From assembly GCF_022842375.1 (NCBI RefSeq), contig NZ_JALHPR010000008.1:100189-164188 (forward strand): a DNA stretch of 64,000 nucleotides, in the 5' to 3' direction. This DNA comes from Elioraea sp. (GTDB lineage Bacteria; Pseudomonadota; Alphaproteobacteria; Acetobacterales; Acetobacteraceae). The translations under genes and the position numbers were made by a program. The first letter of the stretch is position 1. Each line of letters starts with the position of its first letter. The notes beneath the pieces were generated by a model. That model saw only the letters and a program-made list of their open reading frames with translations, had not been told where the DNA came from and made no database searches. Below are positions 17,812 through 27,620 of the stretch, one piece after another.

Positions 17812-18855
17812 ATGGCAACTGTTGAACTCCGGCGCCTCTGCAAGCGTTACGGCGCCGCAGTCGCGGTCGATCGCATCGATCTTTCCATCGCGGAGGGCGA
17901 GATGATCGCCATGGTGGGGCCCTCCGGCTGTGGCAAGACGACGGTGCTGCGCATGATCTCCGGCCTGATCGAGCCGGATGGTGGCCAGGTGCTGATTGGC
18001 GGGAATGACCTAACGCGGGCCCCGGTGCATACCCGCAACCTGGGACTGGTGTTCCAGAGCTACGCGCTGTTCCCGCACATGACGGTGTTCGAGAACGTGG
18101 CATTCGGGCTGCGCAGACGAAGCGTGCGCGAACCCGATCTGGGGCGGCGCGTGGGCGAGGCGCTCAGCCTCGTGCGCCTTGACGCGTTCTCGGGCCGCTA
18201 TCCGAGGCAATTGTCGGGGGGGCAGCAGCAGCGCGTGGCGCTGGCGCGGTCGGTCGTTACCGAACCCCGCGTGCTGCTGCTTGATGAGCCGCTCTCCAAC
18301 CTTGACGCCGCGCTGCGCGACGAGATGCGCGTGGACCTGCGAAGGCTGCAGCAGCGCCTGGGCATCACCACCGTGTTCGTCACCCATGACCAGCAGGAAG
18401 CGCTCACGCTGGCTGACCGCATGGCCGTGATGCGCGCGGGCCGGATAGAGCAGCTCGGGACACCGCAGGAGGTGTACGAGCGCCCCGCCAGTGCCTTCGT
18501 CGCCGGTTTCGTCGGGCGGTCCAACCTGTTCGAGGTCGACGCGACGGCCGATGGGCTGCGCGGCCCGGATGGGATCACGTTGCGGGCCATTGGAACGGTA
18601 CGCGGACGGATGCGCGCAGCCCTGCGGCACGAGAAGCTGCGGCTGCATGGAACACCCCCGCCGGGTGCCAATACGTTCGAAGCCGAAATCATGCTGCGCT
18701 CGTTTGCCGGTGCGCAAGCGCTGTACGTCGTGCGGCTTAACTCCGGCCCGGAATGGCAGGCCGAGGCGCCTTCCAATCCGCCGCTGGCGGAAGGAACGCG
18801 GGTGACCGCATGGTTCACACCCGACGATCTGATCCTGCTTCCCCTCGATGGCTGA
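17812..18855 (+). CDS. ABC importer ATPase (PotA-like), cluster 1
   Basis: 347 residues. Walker A GPSGCGKTTVLR, Q-loop in LVFQSYALFPHMTV, signature LSGGQQQRVALARS, Walker B VLLLDEPLSNLD and switch His in FVTHDQQEAL are all intact. After about residue 240 comes a TOBE-type regulatory domain (FVGRSNLFEV). It energises the two permeases encoded downstream; the permease start overlaps its stop by 8 bp. Confidence 0.93.
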   Translation: MATVELRRLCKRYGAAVAVDRIDLSIAEGEMIAMVGPSGCGKTTVLRMISGLIEPDGGQVLIGGNDLTRAPVHTRNLGLVFQSYALFPHMTVFENVAFGLRRRSVREPDLGRRVGEALSLVRLDAFSGRYPRQLSGGQQQRVALARSVVTEPRVLLLDEPLSNLDAALRDEMRVDLRRLQQRLGITTVFVTHDQQEALTLADRMAVMRAGRIEQLGTPQEVYERPASAFVAGFVGRSNLFEVDATADGLRGPDGITLRAIGTVRGRMRAALRHEKLRLHGTPPPGANTFEAEIMLRSFAGAQALYVVRLNSGPEWQAEAPSNPPLAEGTRVTAWFTPDDLILLPLDG

Positions 18856-19705
18856 GCCCAGGCGCGACACCACCGGCCTTCTGCTGTTGGCCCCGTTGCT
18901 GGGCGTGCTCACCGTCGCGTTTCTGGTCCCTGTCCTGTCGCTGGTGCCGACCAGCCTGCGCCCCTATGTCGCCGGCCGTGGCATCGGCGAAGGCTGGACG
19001 CTGGAGCACTATACCAATGTCCTGACCGACTCGTTCTACCTGGAGATCCTTGCGCGCACGATCGGGCTCGGCTTCGTGGTCACGCTCGCAACATTGGTCA
19101 TTGGCTATCCGCTGGCCTACATCCTGGCCCGGTCGGAATCACGCTGGCGGCACTGGCTGACCTTGCTGGTGATCTTCCCAATGCTCTTGAACCTGGTGGT
19201 GCGCACCTTCGGCTGGATCGCATTGCTGGCGCGCCGCGGCCTGGTGAACCAGTGGCTGATGGGGCTCGGCATCACGGATGAGCCGCTTCGGCTGATGTTC
19301 AACTTCACCGGGCTGATGATAGGCCTGACACACATCTTCCTGCCGGTGATGGTGCTGGTGCTGATCGCGGTCATCCAGAACATTCCCCGCGATCTTGAGG
19401 AAGCGGCCGGCGTGCTCGGTGCCTCCCGCGCGGCGGTGTTCGCGAAGGTGGTGCTGCCGCTCAGCGCGCCGGGGATCCTTGCCGGCTCGATCCTCGTGTT
19501 CGTGCTGACGGTCAGTGCCCTGGTCACGCCGCGCCTGCTTGGCGGTCCCACCTACAAGGTGGTCTCGACGCTGGTCTACGAACAGTTCCTGCAGCTGCTG
19601 AACTGGCCCGCCGGCTCGGCGCTGGCGCTGCTGATGACGGCTATCGTGCTGCTCCTGCTGTGGGTTGGAGCACGCGTCGCGCGGCGCTGGGAAGCCCGGG
19701 AATGA
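18848..19705 (+). CDS. ABC importer permease (PotB-like), cluster 1
   Basis: 285 residues, six predicted helices. The EAA loop that docks on the ATPase is EEAAGVLGASRAAVF at about residue 183, with LPLSAPGI following. The first helix (LLLLAPLLGVLTVAFLVPVLS) is near the N-terminus. Its gene overlaps the ATPase gene by 8 bp and the second permease gene by four (ATGA). Confidence 0.9.
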   Translation: MAEPRRDTTGLLLLAPLLGVLTVAFLVPVLSLVPTSLRPYVAGRGIGEGWTLEHYTNVLTDSFYLEILARTIGLGFVVTLATLVIGYPLAYILARSESRWRHWLTLLVIFPMLLNLVVRTFGWIALLARRGLVNQWLMGLGITDEPLRLMFNFTGLMIGLTHIFLPVMVLVLIAVIQNIPRDLEEAAGVLGASRAAVFAKVVLPLSAPGILAGSILVFVLTVSALVTPRLLGGPTYKVVSTLVYEQFLQLLNWPAGSALALLMTAIVLLLLWVGARVARRWEARE

Positions 19706-20484
19706 CGGTGCGGAAAACCCTTTCCAGCCTTTATGTTGCGCTCGTGCTGTCCTTCCTGATGCTGCCGGTGGCGGTGGTGGTGCTGGCGTCCTTCAGCACG
19801 ACCTCGTTCCTGACCATCCCGCCGCAGGGTGTGACTTTGCGCTGGTATGGGCGCGTACTGAGCAGCCCCGAATACTTGGACGCGATCTGGATCAGCGTCG
19901 CGCTCGCCACCTGCGCCACGCTGGGGGCACTTGCGGTGGGCACCGCCACTTCCTATGCGCTGGTGCGGCGCATCGTGCCGGGGCGCACGCTCATCTCCGC
20001 CTTCGTGATGTCGCCTCTGGTCTTTCCAGGGCTGGTGATCGGCGTGGCGCTGCTGCAGCTCTACGCAGCACTTGGCATGGGCGGCAGCTTCATCGGGCTG
20101 CTGCTGGCCCACATGGTGATTACCGTTCCCTACGTGGTACGCACCACGCTGGCGAGCCTGCAAGGCCTGGACAGGGAACTGGAAGACGCAGCCTGTACGC
20201 TTGGCGCCACGCGGCTGGAGGCATTCCGGTTTGTCACGCTGCCGCTGCTGCGCCCCGGGCTTGCCGCCGGCGGGTTGTTCGCCTTCATCACCTCGTTCGA
20301 CAACGTTCCGGTATCGATCTTCCTCACCGGCGTTGGCAGCACCACCCTGCCGGTGAAGATCTTCACCGCGATCGAGTTTGGCGTCGACCCGACAGTGGCC
20401 GCCGTCTCCTCTCTGCTGATCCTGTCCACTGCCGTCGTCCTCGTACTGGCCGAGCGGCAGGTCGGGCTGCACCGGTTCACCTGA
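19702..20484 (+). CDS. ABC importer permease (PotC-like), cluster 1
   Basis: 260 residues from ATG 19702, chosen because it forms an ATGA overlap with the first permease. The frame is open 42 bp further upstream. Six helices; the coupling loop is EDAACTLGATRLEAF near residue 160, followed by LPLLRPGLAAGG. It pairs with the PotB-like subunit to form the translocation channel. Confidence 0.9.
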   Translation: MTVRKTLSSLYVALVLSFLMLPVAVVVLASFSTTSFLTIPPQGVTLRWYGRVLSSPEYLDAIWISVALATCATLGALAVGTATSYALVRRIVPGRTLISAFVMSPLVFPGLVIGVALLQLYAALGMGGSFIGLLLAHMVITVPYVVRTTLASLQGLDRELEDAACTLGATRLEAFRFVTLPLLRPGLAAGGLFAFITSFDNVPVSIFLTGVGSTTLPVKIFTAIEFGVDPTVAAVSSLLILSTAVVLVLAERQVGLHRFT

Positions 20485-20511
20485 ACACCTGACCTGACAA
20501 CGGGGGCATCA

Positions 20512-21336
20512 ATGCCGATCACCAAGAATGGCTTCCCGGTGATGCTGAGTTTCGACCTGGACTGCGAGACGCTCTGGACCTCGCGCGATCCGAAGAATGC
20601 CGAGCGGCCCATCATCATGTCGCAGGGCGCCTATGGCTGGAAGGTCGGGTGCGATCGGGTGCTGGAGCTGCTCGCGCGCTACGGCCTCTCCTGCACCTTC
20701 TTCATTCCCGGTCTCGTGATCGAGCAGCGCCCCGCCCTGATGGAACGCATCCTGAATGCCGGGCACGAGATCGCGCACCATTCCTACTCGCACCGCTGGA
20801 TCGTCACCCTCTCGCCGGAGGAAGAGCGCGAGGAGATGGAGAAGGGCATTGCCGCGATCGAGCGCGCGACGGGCCGCAAGCCGCGCGGCTACCGCTCGCC
20901 CGCGGCCGAATTCAGCGCCATCACCCTGCCGCTGATCCGCGACTATGGCTTCTCCTACTCCTCGAACTTCTTCGACGAGGACAGCCCCTACCTGCTTGAG
21001 ATCGAGGGCAGGCAGAGCGACGTGGTGGAGTTCCCCTTCGCCTGGGTTCTCGATGACGCGCCGTTCTTCAACTACTCGATCACGCTGCCTGGGCGGACCA
21101 TGCAGCCGCCCTCCTCGGTGCTCGAAGGGTGGATCGACGAATTCGACATGCTCTACGCCGAGCAGCGCTACTTCATGCTCGCGATGCACCCGGAGATCAT
21201 CGGTCGCCCCTCGCGCATCGCTATGCTGGAGCGCCTGATCCGGCATATCCAGGGCCATCCGAACGTGTGGTTCACACGCTGCGACCAGGCGGCCGACGTG
21301 CTTCGCCCAATGCTGAAGGCAGGGGTGACGCGATGA
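20512..21336 (+). CDS. Polysaccharide deacetylase-family hydrolase (NodB fold)
   Basis: 274 residues. The first metal-site Asp is in VMLSFDLDCETLW, and the His pair in GHEIAHHSYSHRW (about residues 84-94). Further motifs are GYRSPAAEFS and FMLAMHPEIIGRPSR. This is the small-molecule branch resembling the gene at the window start, which acts on ureide or imide rings in known members. It follows the importer by 27 bp and overlaps the next SDR by four bases, so it most likely processes the imported compound. Confidence 0.88.
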   Translation: MPITKNGFPVMLSFDLDCETLWTSRDPKNAERPIIMSQGAYGWKVGCDRVLELLARYGLSCTFFIPGLVIEQRPALMERILNAGHEIAHHSYSHRWIVTLSPEEEREEMEKGIAAIERATGRKPRGYRSPAAEFSAITLPLIRDYGFSYSSNFFDEDSPYLLEIEGRQSDVVEFPFAWVLDDAPFFNYSITLPGRTMQPPSSVLEGWIDEFDMLYAEQRYFMLAMHPEIIGRPSRIAMLERLIRHIQGHPNVWFTRCDQAADVLRPMLKAGVTR

Positions 21337-22058
21337 GGCTCGGGGGGCGGCGCATCCTTGTCACGGGGGCTGCAAGCGGCATCGGCCGTGCCATTGCCCA
21401 CCGCTTCGTCCAGGAAGGAGCGCAAGTCGCGCTGCTCGACCGCGTTCCGATCATCGACACAGCGATCGCCATTCAATGCGACCTGCTTGACCAGGCCGCA
21501 ATAGCGCCCGCCGTTACCGATGCCGCTGCGCGCATGGGCGGCCTTGATGGCGTGGTGAACTGCGCCGGCGCCGACCTGATGCAGTCGCTGGAGGACATGT
21601 CCCCGGCTGCGTGGCAGAGGATCATCGATGTGAACCTCACCGCGCCCATGCTCGTCTGTCGTGCCGCGCTGCCAGCGATGAAGGCAGCCGGGCGCGGCAC
21701 GATCATCGCCGTCGCCTCGGGTGCCGCGCTGCGGCCGTTGCCGAACCGCACGGCCTACTGCGCGGCCAAGGCTGGAGTGGTGATGTTCTGCAAGTCGCTG
21801 TCGATCGAGCTCTCCGCCAGCAACATTCGCGTCAACGCGGTCTGCCCCGGCATCATCGACACGCCGATGTGGCGCTCGAGCTGGGAAGGTGCACCCGACC
21901 CCGAGGCAGAACTGGCAATGATCCTTGACCGCTACGTGATCAAGCGCGTCGGGCAGCCGCGTGAGATCGCCGATGCCGCGCTGTTCCTGACCAGCGACGA
22001 AAGCAGCTACATGACCGGCACGGCAATTGCCGTGGATGGCGGGAGGACCTTTCATTGA
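21333..22058 (+). CDS. Short-chain dehydrogenase/reductase, cluster 1, first copy
   Basis: 241 residues from ATG 21333 (ATGA overlap with the deacetylase). NAD(P) motif TGAASGIGRAIAHRF, then the NNAG-equivalent VVNCAGADLM, catalytic Ser in AVASGAAL and the Tyr-x-x-x-Lys pair in YCAAKAGVV. It ends [15 protein letters not shown], a standard classical SDR tail. Specific substrate unknown. It is immediately followed by a second SDR. Confidence 0.88.
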   Translation: MRLGGRRILVTGAASGIGRAIAHRFVQEGAQVALLDRVPIIDTAIAIQCDLLDQAAIAPAVTDAAARMGGLDGVVNCAGADLMQSLEDMSPAAWQRIIDVNLTAPMLVCRAALPAMKAAGRGTIIAVASGAALRPLPNRTAYCAAKAGVVMFCKSLSIELSASNIRVNAVCPGIIDTPMWRSSWEGAPDPEAELAMILDRYVIKRVGQPREIADAALFLTSDESSYMTGTAIAVDGGRTFH

Positions 22059-22804
22059 CCACCCCACGCTTCGCCGGACGCCACGTGGCGATCACCGGGG
22101 CCGCCAACGGCATCGGCCGCGCCACCGCGCTGCGCTTCGCCCAGGAAGGGGCGAGTCTGTTCCTGCTGGATCTCGAGGAGGGACCTCTGACCGCCACCGC
22201 CGAGGACTGCCGCGGCCATGGTGCCCGGGTCGCGATCGCTACCGGCGACCTGACGCGCCGCAATGTGGTCGAGAACGCCTTCGCGACGGCCGGGCAGATC
22301 GACATCCTGTTCAACAATGTCGGGCAGAGCGCTCGCGAACGCTCGAAGCCCTTCCACGAGAGCGACCCTGACACCTGGCAGTTCGTGATCAACGTCTCGC
22401 TGCTGACCACCATGCTCGTCTCGCGCCAGGTCGTGCCCGGGATGCGGGAGCGGGGTGCGGGAAAGATCATCAACATGTCGACCGAAAGCGCCTTCTATGG
22501 CGACGTGGGCATGGTGGACTATGCGTCCGCCAAGATGGGCGTGATCGGCTTCACGCGGTCGCTGGCGCGTGAACTGGCCCCCCACCGCGTGAACGTCAAC
22601 GCCGTGGCGCCAGGCGCCATCCGCACCCGCGCGCATGACCGGTTGCCGAAGGAAGTGATCGACAAGGTGCGGAGTTCCGTACCCATGGGTTTCGTGGCGG
22701 AGCCGGCCGATGTGGCGGGCGTGGTCGCATTCCTGGCCACCGACGATGCCTGCTACATCACCGGCCAGACGCTGCTCATCGATGGCGGACGGTGGATGAT
22801 TTGA
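22055..22804 (+). CDS. Short-chain dehydrogenase/reductase, cluster 1, second copy
   Basis: 249 residues beginning at TTG 22055, which overlaps the previous stop as TTGA; there is no ATG nearby. Motifs: [26 protein letters not shown], Ser in [16 protein letters not shown] and the end [16 protein letters not shown]. Its similarity to the first SDR is only family-level, so the two may act on successive intermediates. The amidase start lies inside its 3' end. Confidence 0.87.
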   Translation: MTTPRFAGRHVAITGAANGIGRATALRFAQEGASLFLLDLEEGPLTATAEDCRGHGARVAIATGDLTRRNVVENAFATAGQIDILFNNVGQSARERSKPFHESDPDTWQFVINVSLLTTMLVSRQVVPGMRERGAGKIINMSTESAFYGDVGMVDYASAKMGVIGFTRSLARELAPHRVNVNAVAPGAIRTRAHDRLPKEVIDKVRSSVPMGFVAEPADVAGVVAFLATDDACYITGQTLLIDGGRWMI

Positions 22805-24198
22805 GCACGCTGCTGCGCCTCTCGGTCACCGAGGCCGCCGCCGCCGTCCGCGAACGACGCGTCTCCCCGGTTACCCTGGTCGAGGCCGTGCTCGACGGGA
22901 TCGCGCGCACGCAGGGAACGCTCAACGCCTTCGTGACCGTTGATGCCGATGGCGCGCGCATCGCCGCGCGCGCGGCCGAAGCGGCGGTGATGCGTGGGGA
23001 CACGCTTGGTCCCTTGCATGGCGTGCCGTTCTCGGTCAAGGACCTGACTTGGACCAAGGGTCTTCGCACCACGATGGGCTCGAAACTCTTCGAGCAGTTC
23101 GTTCCGCAGGAAGATGCCGTCCCTGTGGCACGGCTTCGCGCCGCCGGCGCCATCCTGGTTGGCAAGACCACAACGCCGGAGTTCGGGCACAAGCCGTTCA
23201 CCGAATCACCCGTAAGCGGCATCTCGCGAAACCCGTGGGACCTGTCGCGCACGCCCGGTGGTTCCTCCGGTGGTGCGGCGGCGGCGGTTGCGGCGGGGCT
23301 TGGGCCGCTGGCACTTGGCACCGATGGCGGCGGCTCGATCCGCATCCCGGCCGCCTGCTGCGGCGTTGTCGGGCTGAAGCCCACCCTCGGCCGTGTCCCG
23401 CATATCCACGCACCGGACCTGTTTGCCAACAACTCCTACATCGGGCCGATAACCCGGACAGTGGCCGACGCGCGGCTGGCGATGAGCGTGATCGAGGGAC
23501 CGGACGCGCGCGACCCCTACGCCGTCGCCGCCATCCCGCCGCCGGCCCCCCGGCGCCTTCGCGTCGGCTGGGCACCACGGGTCGGTAATGCCCTGCTTGA
23601 TGGCGAGATCGAAACGATCACCGGCGAAGCTGTGAAGGCATTGGGCTGCGCGATCGAGCTGGTGGAGATCGACTTTGTCTCTGAGGAAGACGCCTTCCTG
23701 GTGATGCTGCAGTCGAGCCTTGCGGCCCGGCTTGGCCCTCGTCTTGCCGCGGAGCGCGCATCCTTGTCACCCTCGCTGACGGAGACGATCGAGCGTGGGC
23801 TGGCGCGTAGCGCAGCCGAGGTGCTGGACGCCGCGCAGCGGCGCACGGCGCTCTATCGGAAAGTGGTTGCGCTGTTCGATCGGATCGACGTGCTGGCCAC
23901 GCCAACCATCAGCGCACCGGCGCCGCCGACGGAGCTAGATCCATTCGCCCCCTTCGCCATCGGCAACGGGGCAGGCGCGCCCGGGCATATCCGCGCCACG
24001 TGGTACCCCTACACGTACCCGTTCAACCTCACTGGGCATCCGGCGCTGACGGTTCCGGCCGGGCGCACGCGGGCCGGGCTGCCCGTCGGGCTGCAGCTGG
24101 CCGGGCGATGGCATGAGGACCATCTGCTGCTCGATCTCGCGCAGCGCCTGGAAGCAGCACGCCCCTGGGCAGCCGCGTGGCCGCCGCATGCCGCATGA
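22792..24198 (+). CDS. Amidase-signature family hydrolase
   Basis: 468 residues from GTG 22792; TTG 22801, which overlaps the SDR stop, is an equally plausible start. The Ser-cisSer-Lys triad is visible: Lys83 in PFSVKDLTW, Ser158/159 in [12 protein letters not shown] and nucleophile Ser183 in [12 protein letters not shown]. The C-terminal [15 protein letters not shown] is typical. It hydrolyses a carboxamide or related bond, releasing ammonia or an amine. With the deacetylase, SDRs and importer it completes a catabolic operon for an unknown nitrogen compound. Confidence 0.92.
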   Translation: MDDLSTLLRLSVTEAAAAVRERRVSPVTLVEAVLDGIARTQGTLNAFVTVDADGARIAARAAEAAVMRGDTLGPLHGVPFSVKDLTWTKGLRTTMGSKLFEQFVPQEDAVPVARLRAAGAILVGKTTTPEFGHKPFTESPVSGISRNPWDLSRTPGGSSGGAAAAVAAGLGPLALGTDGGGSIRIPAACCGVVGLKPTLGRVPHIHAPDLFANNSYIGPITRTVADARLAMSVIEGPDARDPYAVAAIPPPAPRRLRVGWAPRVGNALLDGEIETITGEAVKALGCAIELVEIDFVSEEDAFLVMLQSSLAARLGPRLAAERASLSPSLTETIERGLARSAAEVLDAAQRRTALYRKVVALFDRIDVLATPTISAPAPPTELDPFAPFAIGNGAGAPGHIRATWYPYTYPFNLTGHPALTVPAGRTRAGLPVGLQLAGRWHEDHLLLDLAQRLEAARPWAAAWPPHAA

Positions 24199-24348
24199 AC
24201 GCTGCATAGCTGCGGACATGGGTGCCGGCATGCGCATCGCCCTCGATCCGCACAACCGGCACCGTTGCCGTGGCGCCGCGTCGCCGGCCCGGATGACGGG
24301 ATCGATCATCTCGGGTCCTCAGTGCAGCCAGCCGCCGCGCGGTGCAAG

Positions 24349-24740
24349 CTAGCGGCTCTGAGGGGTCGTCCCAGCCGGTGCCGTCTCGAATCCCGGCGGG
24401 GGGGCGATCTTCCCAGGGGTGGGAAGCTCGCCGATCGTTTGCACCGGCGCCAGCGTCACGCCACCGCGGCCCCAGTCGCTGCCGTACATCGTCACGATCC
24501 AGCCGCCGAGGCCCGGTGCAGCCAGCGCTTCACTCGCAGCAGCCATCTCCTCGTCCGTCGACCGCGCCGCAAAGGGTGACGTGCCGTCCGTCCTGGCCGA
24601 GCACGATCCAGGAGCACTGGGCGAGAGCCATCAGGCCCCCGCCTCGATGGCGCGGATCTGCGCCTTGAGCTCCGCCAGGCGACGACGCCAGCTGCCTGAT
24701 AGGGCAGGAAAGTGAGCTGCGTCGGTCACCGTCACAGTAC
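24349..24740 (-). pseudogene. Two short overlapping remnant genes, phage-like flavour
   Basis: On the minus strand a frame ending SWRRRLAELKAQIRAIEAGA stops at TGA overlapping an ATG at 24631. The second frame starts MALAQCSWIVLGQDGRHVTL and then breaks. A neighbouring frame carries on as MAAASEALAAPGLGGWIVTMYGSDWGRGG to 24349, so a frameshift near 24575 is likely. The amphipathic helix LAELKAQIRAIEAG resembles small head-joining proteins of tailed phages, but I cannot name the family. The rest of 24199-24844 shows nothing. Confidence 0.35.
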
Positions 24741-24844
24741 ACGTTGCGCGAGCGTAGCGAGCAGCACATCAACCGCTTTGGAGAGCAGCCTCGGCATTGT
24801 CGCACGCGACATCAAGTCCGCCGACAGCTTCCTGGGCCAAGCGT

Positions 24845-26620
24845 TCAGCCTAGCCTAGTCAGCGCTTCAGAGATCACCGCGGACGAGTCCACCATCGCAT
24901 CCGCGACGCGGTTGCGCGCACGCACGAGCTTGGTTTCGAGCATCCAGCGTGCCTCGCCAGCGGGAAGTGTCGCGAGTTCAGGGACGTTGTAGAGGCAGGG
25001 GATCATAGTGGTCTGCGGCGTGAAACCGTAGGGGTCGTGGCCGTAGGTACCGATCGCGGTGCTCTGCAGGGGAACGAGGATACGGGAGAGCCGCTTCATC
25101 GTTGCATTGAGGAGCTGTGCCGCGTCCTCCGAACCACGTCCAGCAGCGAAGGCTGACGCCTCGGTGGCCGCCCGCGTGTCGAGCCTCGCGGCCTCGGCCG
25201 CGAAGCGGTTCGCAGCGGCCAACGTGCTCTCGAGTCCGACCGTGCTGCCCGCCGGGGCGAGCTCCTGCAGACGCGCCACCACCTGCTCGGCCACCGGGGC
25301 GAAGCGGAATGGCAGCACCGGCGCCGTGCACAGCTCCCACAGATAGGCGCCGTAGACACGGATATGCTCCTGCATCAGCGTCCAGTCCATCTTGTCGAGG
25401 CGGTTCTCGACTGAGTGGTGCCACCAACCGAGGTCGGCCATCGCTGTCGCGCGCAGCTCTGCTTCTGTGAACGAACCTTCGGCATGGAACATCGGGATGC
25501 CGATGCCGAAGAAGGACGCGTCGCCATTCTTGACAGAACGCCTCCACTTCGTCCGCTTCGTGCCCAGCAGGCGTTTCTCGACCGCGTCGAGGAATGGCTT
25601 CAGCTCCGCATTCGAGGCGGTCGACCATTCCGTGGTGCCGACGAAAGCGGGCTGGTCGACCTGGAGGTAGGCCACGCAGTTGGCCCGCAGCCGATCCCAG
25701 TTGCGGTCGCAGAACCAGGATGAGCCCGCCATGGTGCCGGTCTCGTGCGCGGTCCAGAAGCCAAAGGTGATGCCGCGGCGCAACTGCTCACGATGCAGGT
25801 TGAACACGCGCGCGAGCTCCATGAGGCAGGCATTGCCCGCCGCATTGTCGGTCGCCGCCTCGCCAGGCCAGGAATCCTGGTGCCCACCGACCAGGACAAA
25901 ATCCGCTGCTTCGGGGCTCGCCTCCGGCGCTGGCAGGTTCGCGGTCGTGATCTGCACAGGCCGCCAGCCGTTCTCGACGTGGGTTCGGAACCGGAGCTTG
26001 ACGGAGCCCTTGCCCAGCAAGTCGCGCAGCCTCAGCCCCGCCGTGCGGGCGATGCCGATGCACGGGATCGTCGGCATCTCTGTCGTGACGTTGTCGGGCG
26101 TCGGATTGCCCCAGACCGGCTTGACCGAACCGAATGGTACGGCGGTGTTCTCCGGGTGCCCCCAGTTCATCATCACCGCTCCGATCGCGCCCTTCATCGC
26201 GGCGATGCGCTGCTTCTCGTGCCGCGCCGGCGAATAGGAAAGCTCGGTCAGGATGATCTTTCCGCGTGCATCCTTGCCGGCATAGTCGGAGAAGCCGCCG
26301 CCACCGACATCGAGCAGTTCGCCCTCGATGCCGTCTTCGATCGTGAGCAGGCTGTGGCCGAGCGTGTTCGCCTGCAGGCTGATCTCGACCGGCGCGACGA
26401 CGCGGCACTCAGCATGCTCTGGGAATGAGACAACAGCGGGGAACTCGTGCAGCGCTGCGTCCACGAGGCCGGCGGCGCGCATTGCGTCGCGCGAATATTC
26501 CGCCATGCGTTGACCATTCGCCGATCCGGCAGCACGATACGGAATGTCCATTGCGATTTGTTCGACATGGCGCCGAATGTTGTCCGCGGATAGATCCGCA
26601 AGAATTGCCGCTTCGGTCAT
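24845..26620 (-). CDS. M28-family zinc peptidase with PA domain
   Basis: 591 residues. A PA-type insert lies around 90-220 (EGELLDVGGGGFSDYAGKD; IAAMKGAIGAVMMNWGHP). The M28 di-zinc site follows: His247 in VGGHQDSWPG, Asp258 in ATDNAAGNACL, Glu293 in WTAHETGTMAG, Asp322 in LQVDQPAF and a distal His in GWWHHSVENR. There is no signal peptide, so it should act in the cytoplasm as an aminopeptidase, carboxypeptidase or amidohydrolase. It is the last gene of the minus-strand cluster, 180 bp beyond the SDR, and may process the imported compound. Confidence 0.88.
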   Translation of the reverse strand: MTEAAILADLSADNIRRHVEQIAMDIPYRAAGSANGQRMAEYSRDAMRAAGLVDAALHEFPAVVSFPEHAECRVVAPVEISLQANTLGHSLLTIEDGIEGELLDVGGGGFSDYAGKDARGKIILTELSYSPARHEKQRIAAMKGAIGAVMMNWGHPENTAVPFGSVKPVWGNPTPDNVTTEMPTIPCIGIARTAGLRLRDLLGKGSVKLRFRTHVENGWRPVQITTANLPAPEASPEAADFVLVGGHQDSWPGEAATDNAAGNACLMELARVFNLHREQLRRGITFGFWTAHETGTMAGSSWFCDRNWDRLRANCVAYLQVDQPAFVGTTEWSTASNAELKPFLDAVEKRLLGTKRTKWRRSVKNGDASFFGIGIPMFHAEGSFTEAELRATAMADLGWWHHSVENRLDKMDWTLMQEHIRVYGAYLWELCTAPVLPFRFAPVAEQVVARLQELAPAGSTVGLESTLAAANRFAAEAARLDTRAATEASAFAAGRGSEDAAQLLNATMKRLSRILVPLQSTAIGTYGHDPYGFTPQTTMIPCLYNVPELATLPAGEARWMLETKLVRARNRVADAMVDSSAVISEALTRLG

Positions 26621-26800
26621 CGCCCGATGTGCTCCGACACCTGTGTCACTCCTTTGATCAAGCCGTAGCAGGAACGATCGGGCGCAACAATCAAGCCGCG
26701 CCGACGCCTGGCCAGATGAGGTTGCACCCTTGTTCGTCCCTGCGCGCCGACCTCCAGAGACCCCTCCCTCCAGTGCCCATGGACGTTGGCTGACGGAGCC

Positions 26801-27568
26801 TCAGACACTCGCGGAACGCATCAGTGGACGCCCCGTGAGGAACCCGCCATCGACCGTCAGCACTGCACCTGTGATGAACTCTGCCTGATCGGAGGCAAGG
26901 AACGTGACGGCACGCGCAACATCCTCTGGCTGGCCGATACGGCCATACGGGATCATCGGCAGGAAGTTGCGCTTGTAGTCTGCACTCACACGCTCGCCCT
27001 CGACTTCGATGAGTCCTGGGGCGACCGCGTTGACACGAATGCGATGAGGTCCGAACTCCATCGCCATGCACTTGGTCAGCATGACCAACCCGGCCTTCGA
27101 TGCGCAGTAATGCCCCGCACCAGCGCGTGCGGAGAACGCTGCCGTCGAGGCGACGTTGACGATTGATCCACCGCCGCCTGCGGCGATCCGCCTCCGCACG
27201 AAGGACTGCCCACACAGCAGCGGTCCTTTGAGGTTCGTGTCGATCACCGCATCCCACGCGGCTTCCGCCATATCGATCAGCGGATTGTCCGGATAGACGC
27301 CAGCATTGTTGACCAGGAGATCGGGCGTGCCGAGCGCCGTGTCGATCTCGGTGAACACTGCCTCAACACCCGCCGCGTCCCGTACGTCCAGGGACCAAGC
27401 CCGCGCGCCGGCGGCCCCCATCCCCGTCAGGCTTTCCGCGACCGCGGCGGCAGCCTCTCGGTTGAGATCCGTCACGGCCACAGCAGCTCCTTCGCGTGCG
27501 AAGGCTTCGGCAATTGCGCGCCCAAGCCCACGTGCAGCGCCCGTGACCACGGCGATTTTGTTGTGCAT
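26801..27568 (-). CDS. Short-chain dehydrogenase/reductase, cluster 2, distal copy
   Basis: 255 residues. VTGAARGLGRAIAEAFAREGA, NNAGVYPDNPLID, catalytic Ser in NVASTAAFSA, then HYCASKAGLVML and the tail FITGAVLTVDGGFLTG make it a classical SDR. The gene is 52 bp after the binding-protein gene, on the same strand. The sequence is not close to the other SDR of this cluster. Confidence 0.88.
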   Translation of the reverse strand: MHNKIAVVTGAARGLGRAIAEAFAREGAAVAVTDLNREAAAAVAESLTGMGAAGARAWSLDVRDAAGVEAVFTEIDTALGTPDLLVNNAGVYPDNPLIDMAEAAWDAVIDTNLKGPLLCGQSFVRRRIAAGGGGSIVNVASTAAFSARAGAGHYCASKAGLVMLTKCMAMEFGPHRIRVNAVAPGLIEVEGERVSADYKRNFLPMIPYGRIGQPEDVARAVTFLASDQAEFITGAVLTVDGGFLTGRPLMRSASV

Positions 27569-27620
27569 GCGTCCCGTCCTGTCTGGGCTGGCGGGGCGGC
27601 ATGCGCCGCCCCGCCCGTTA

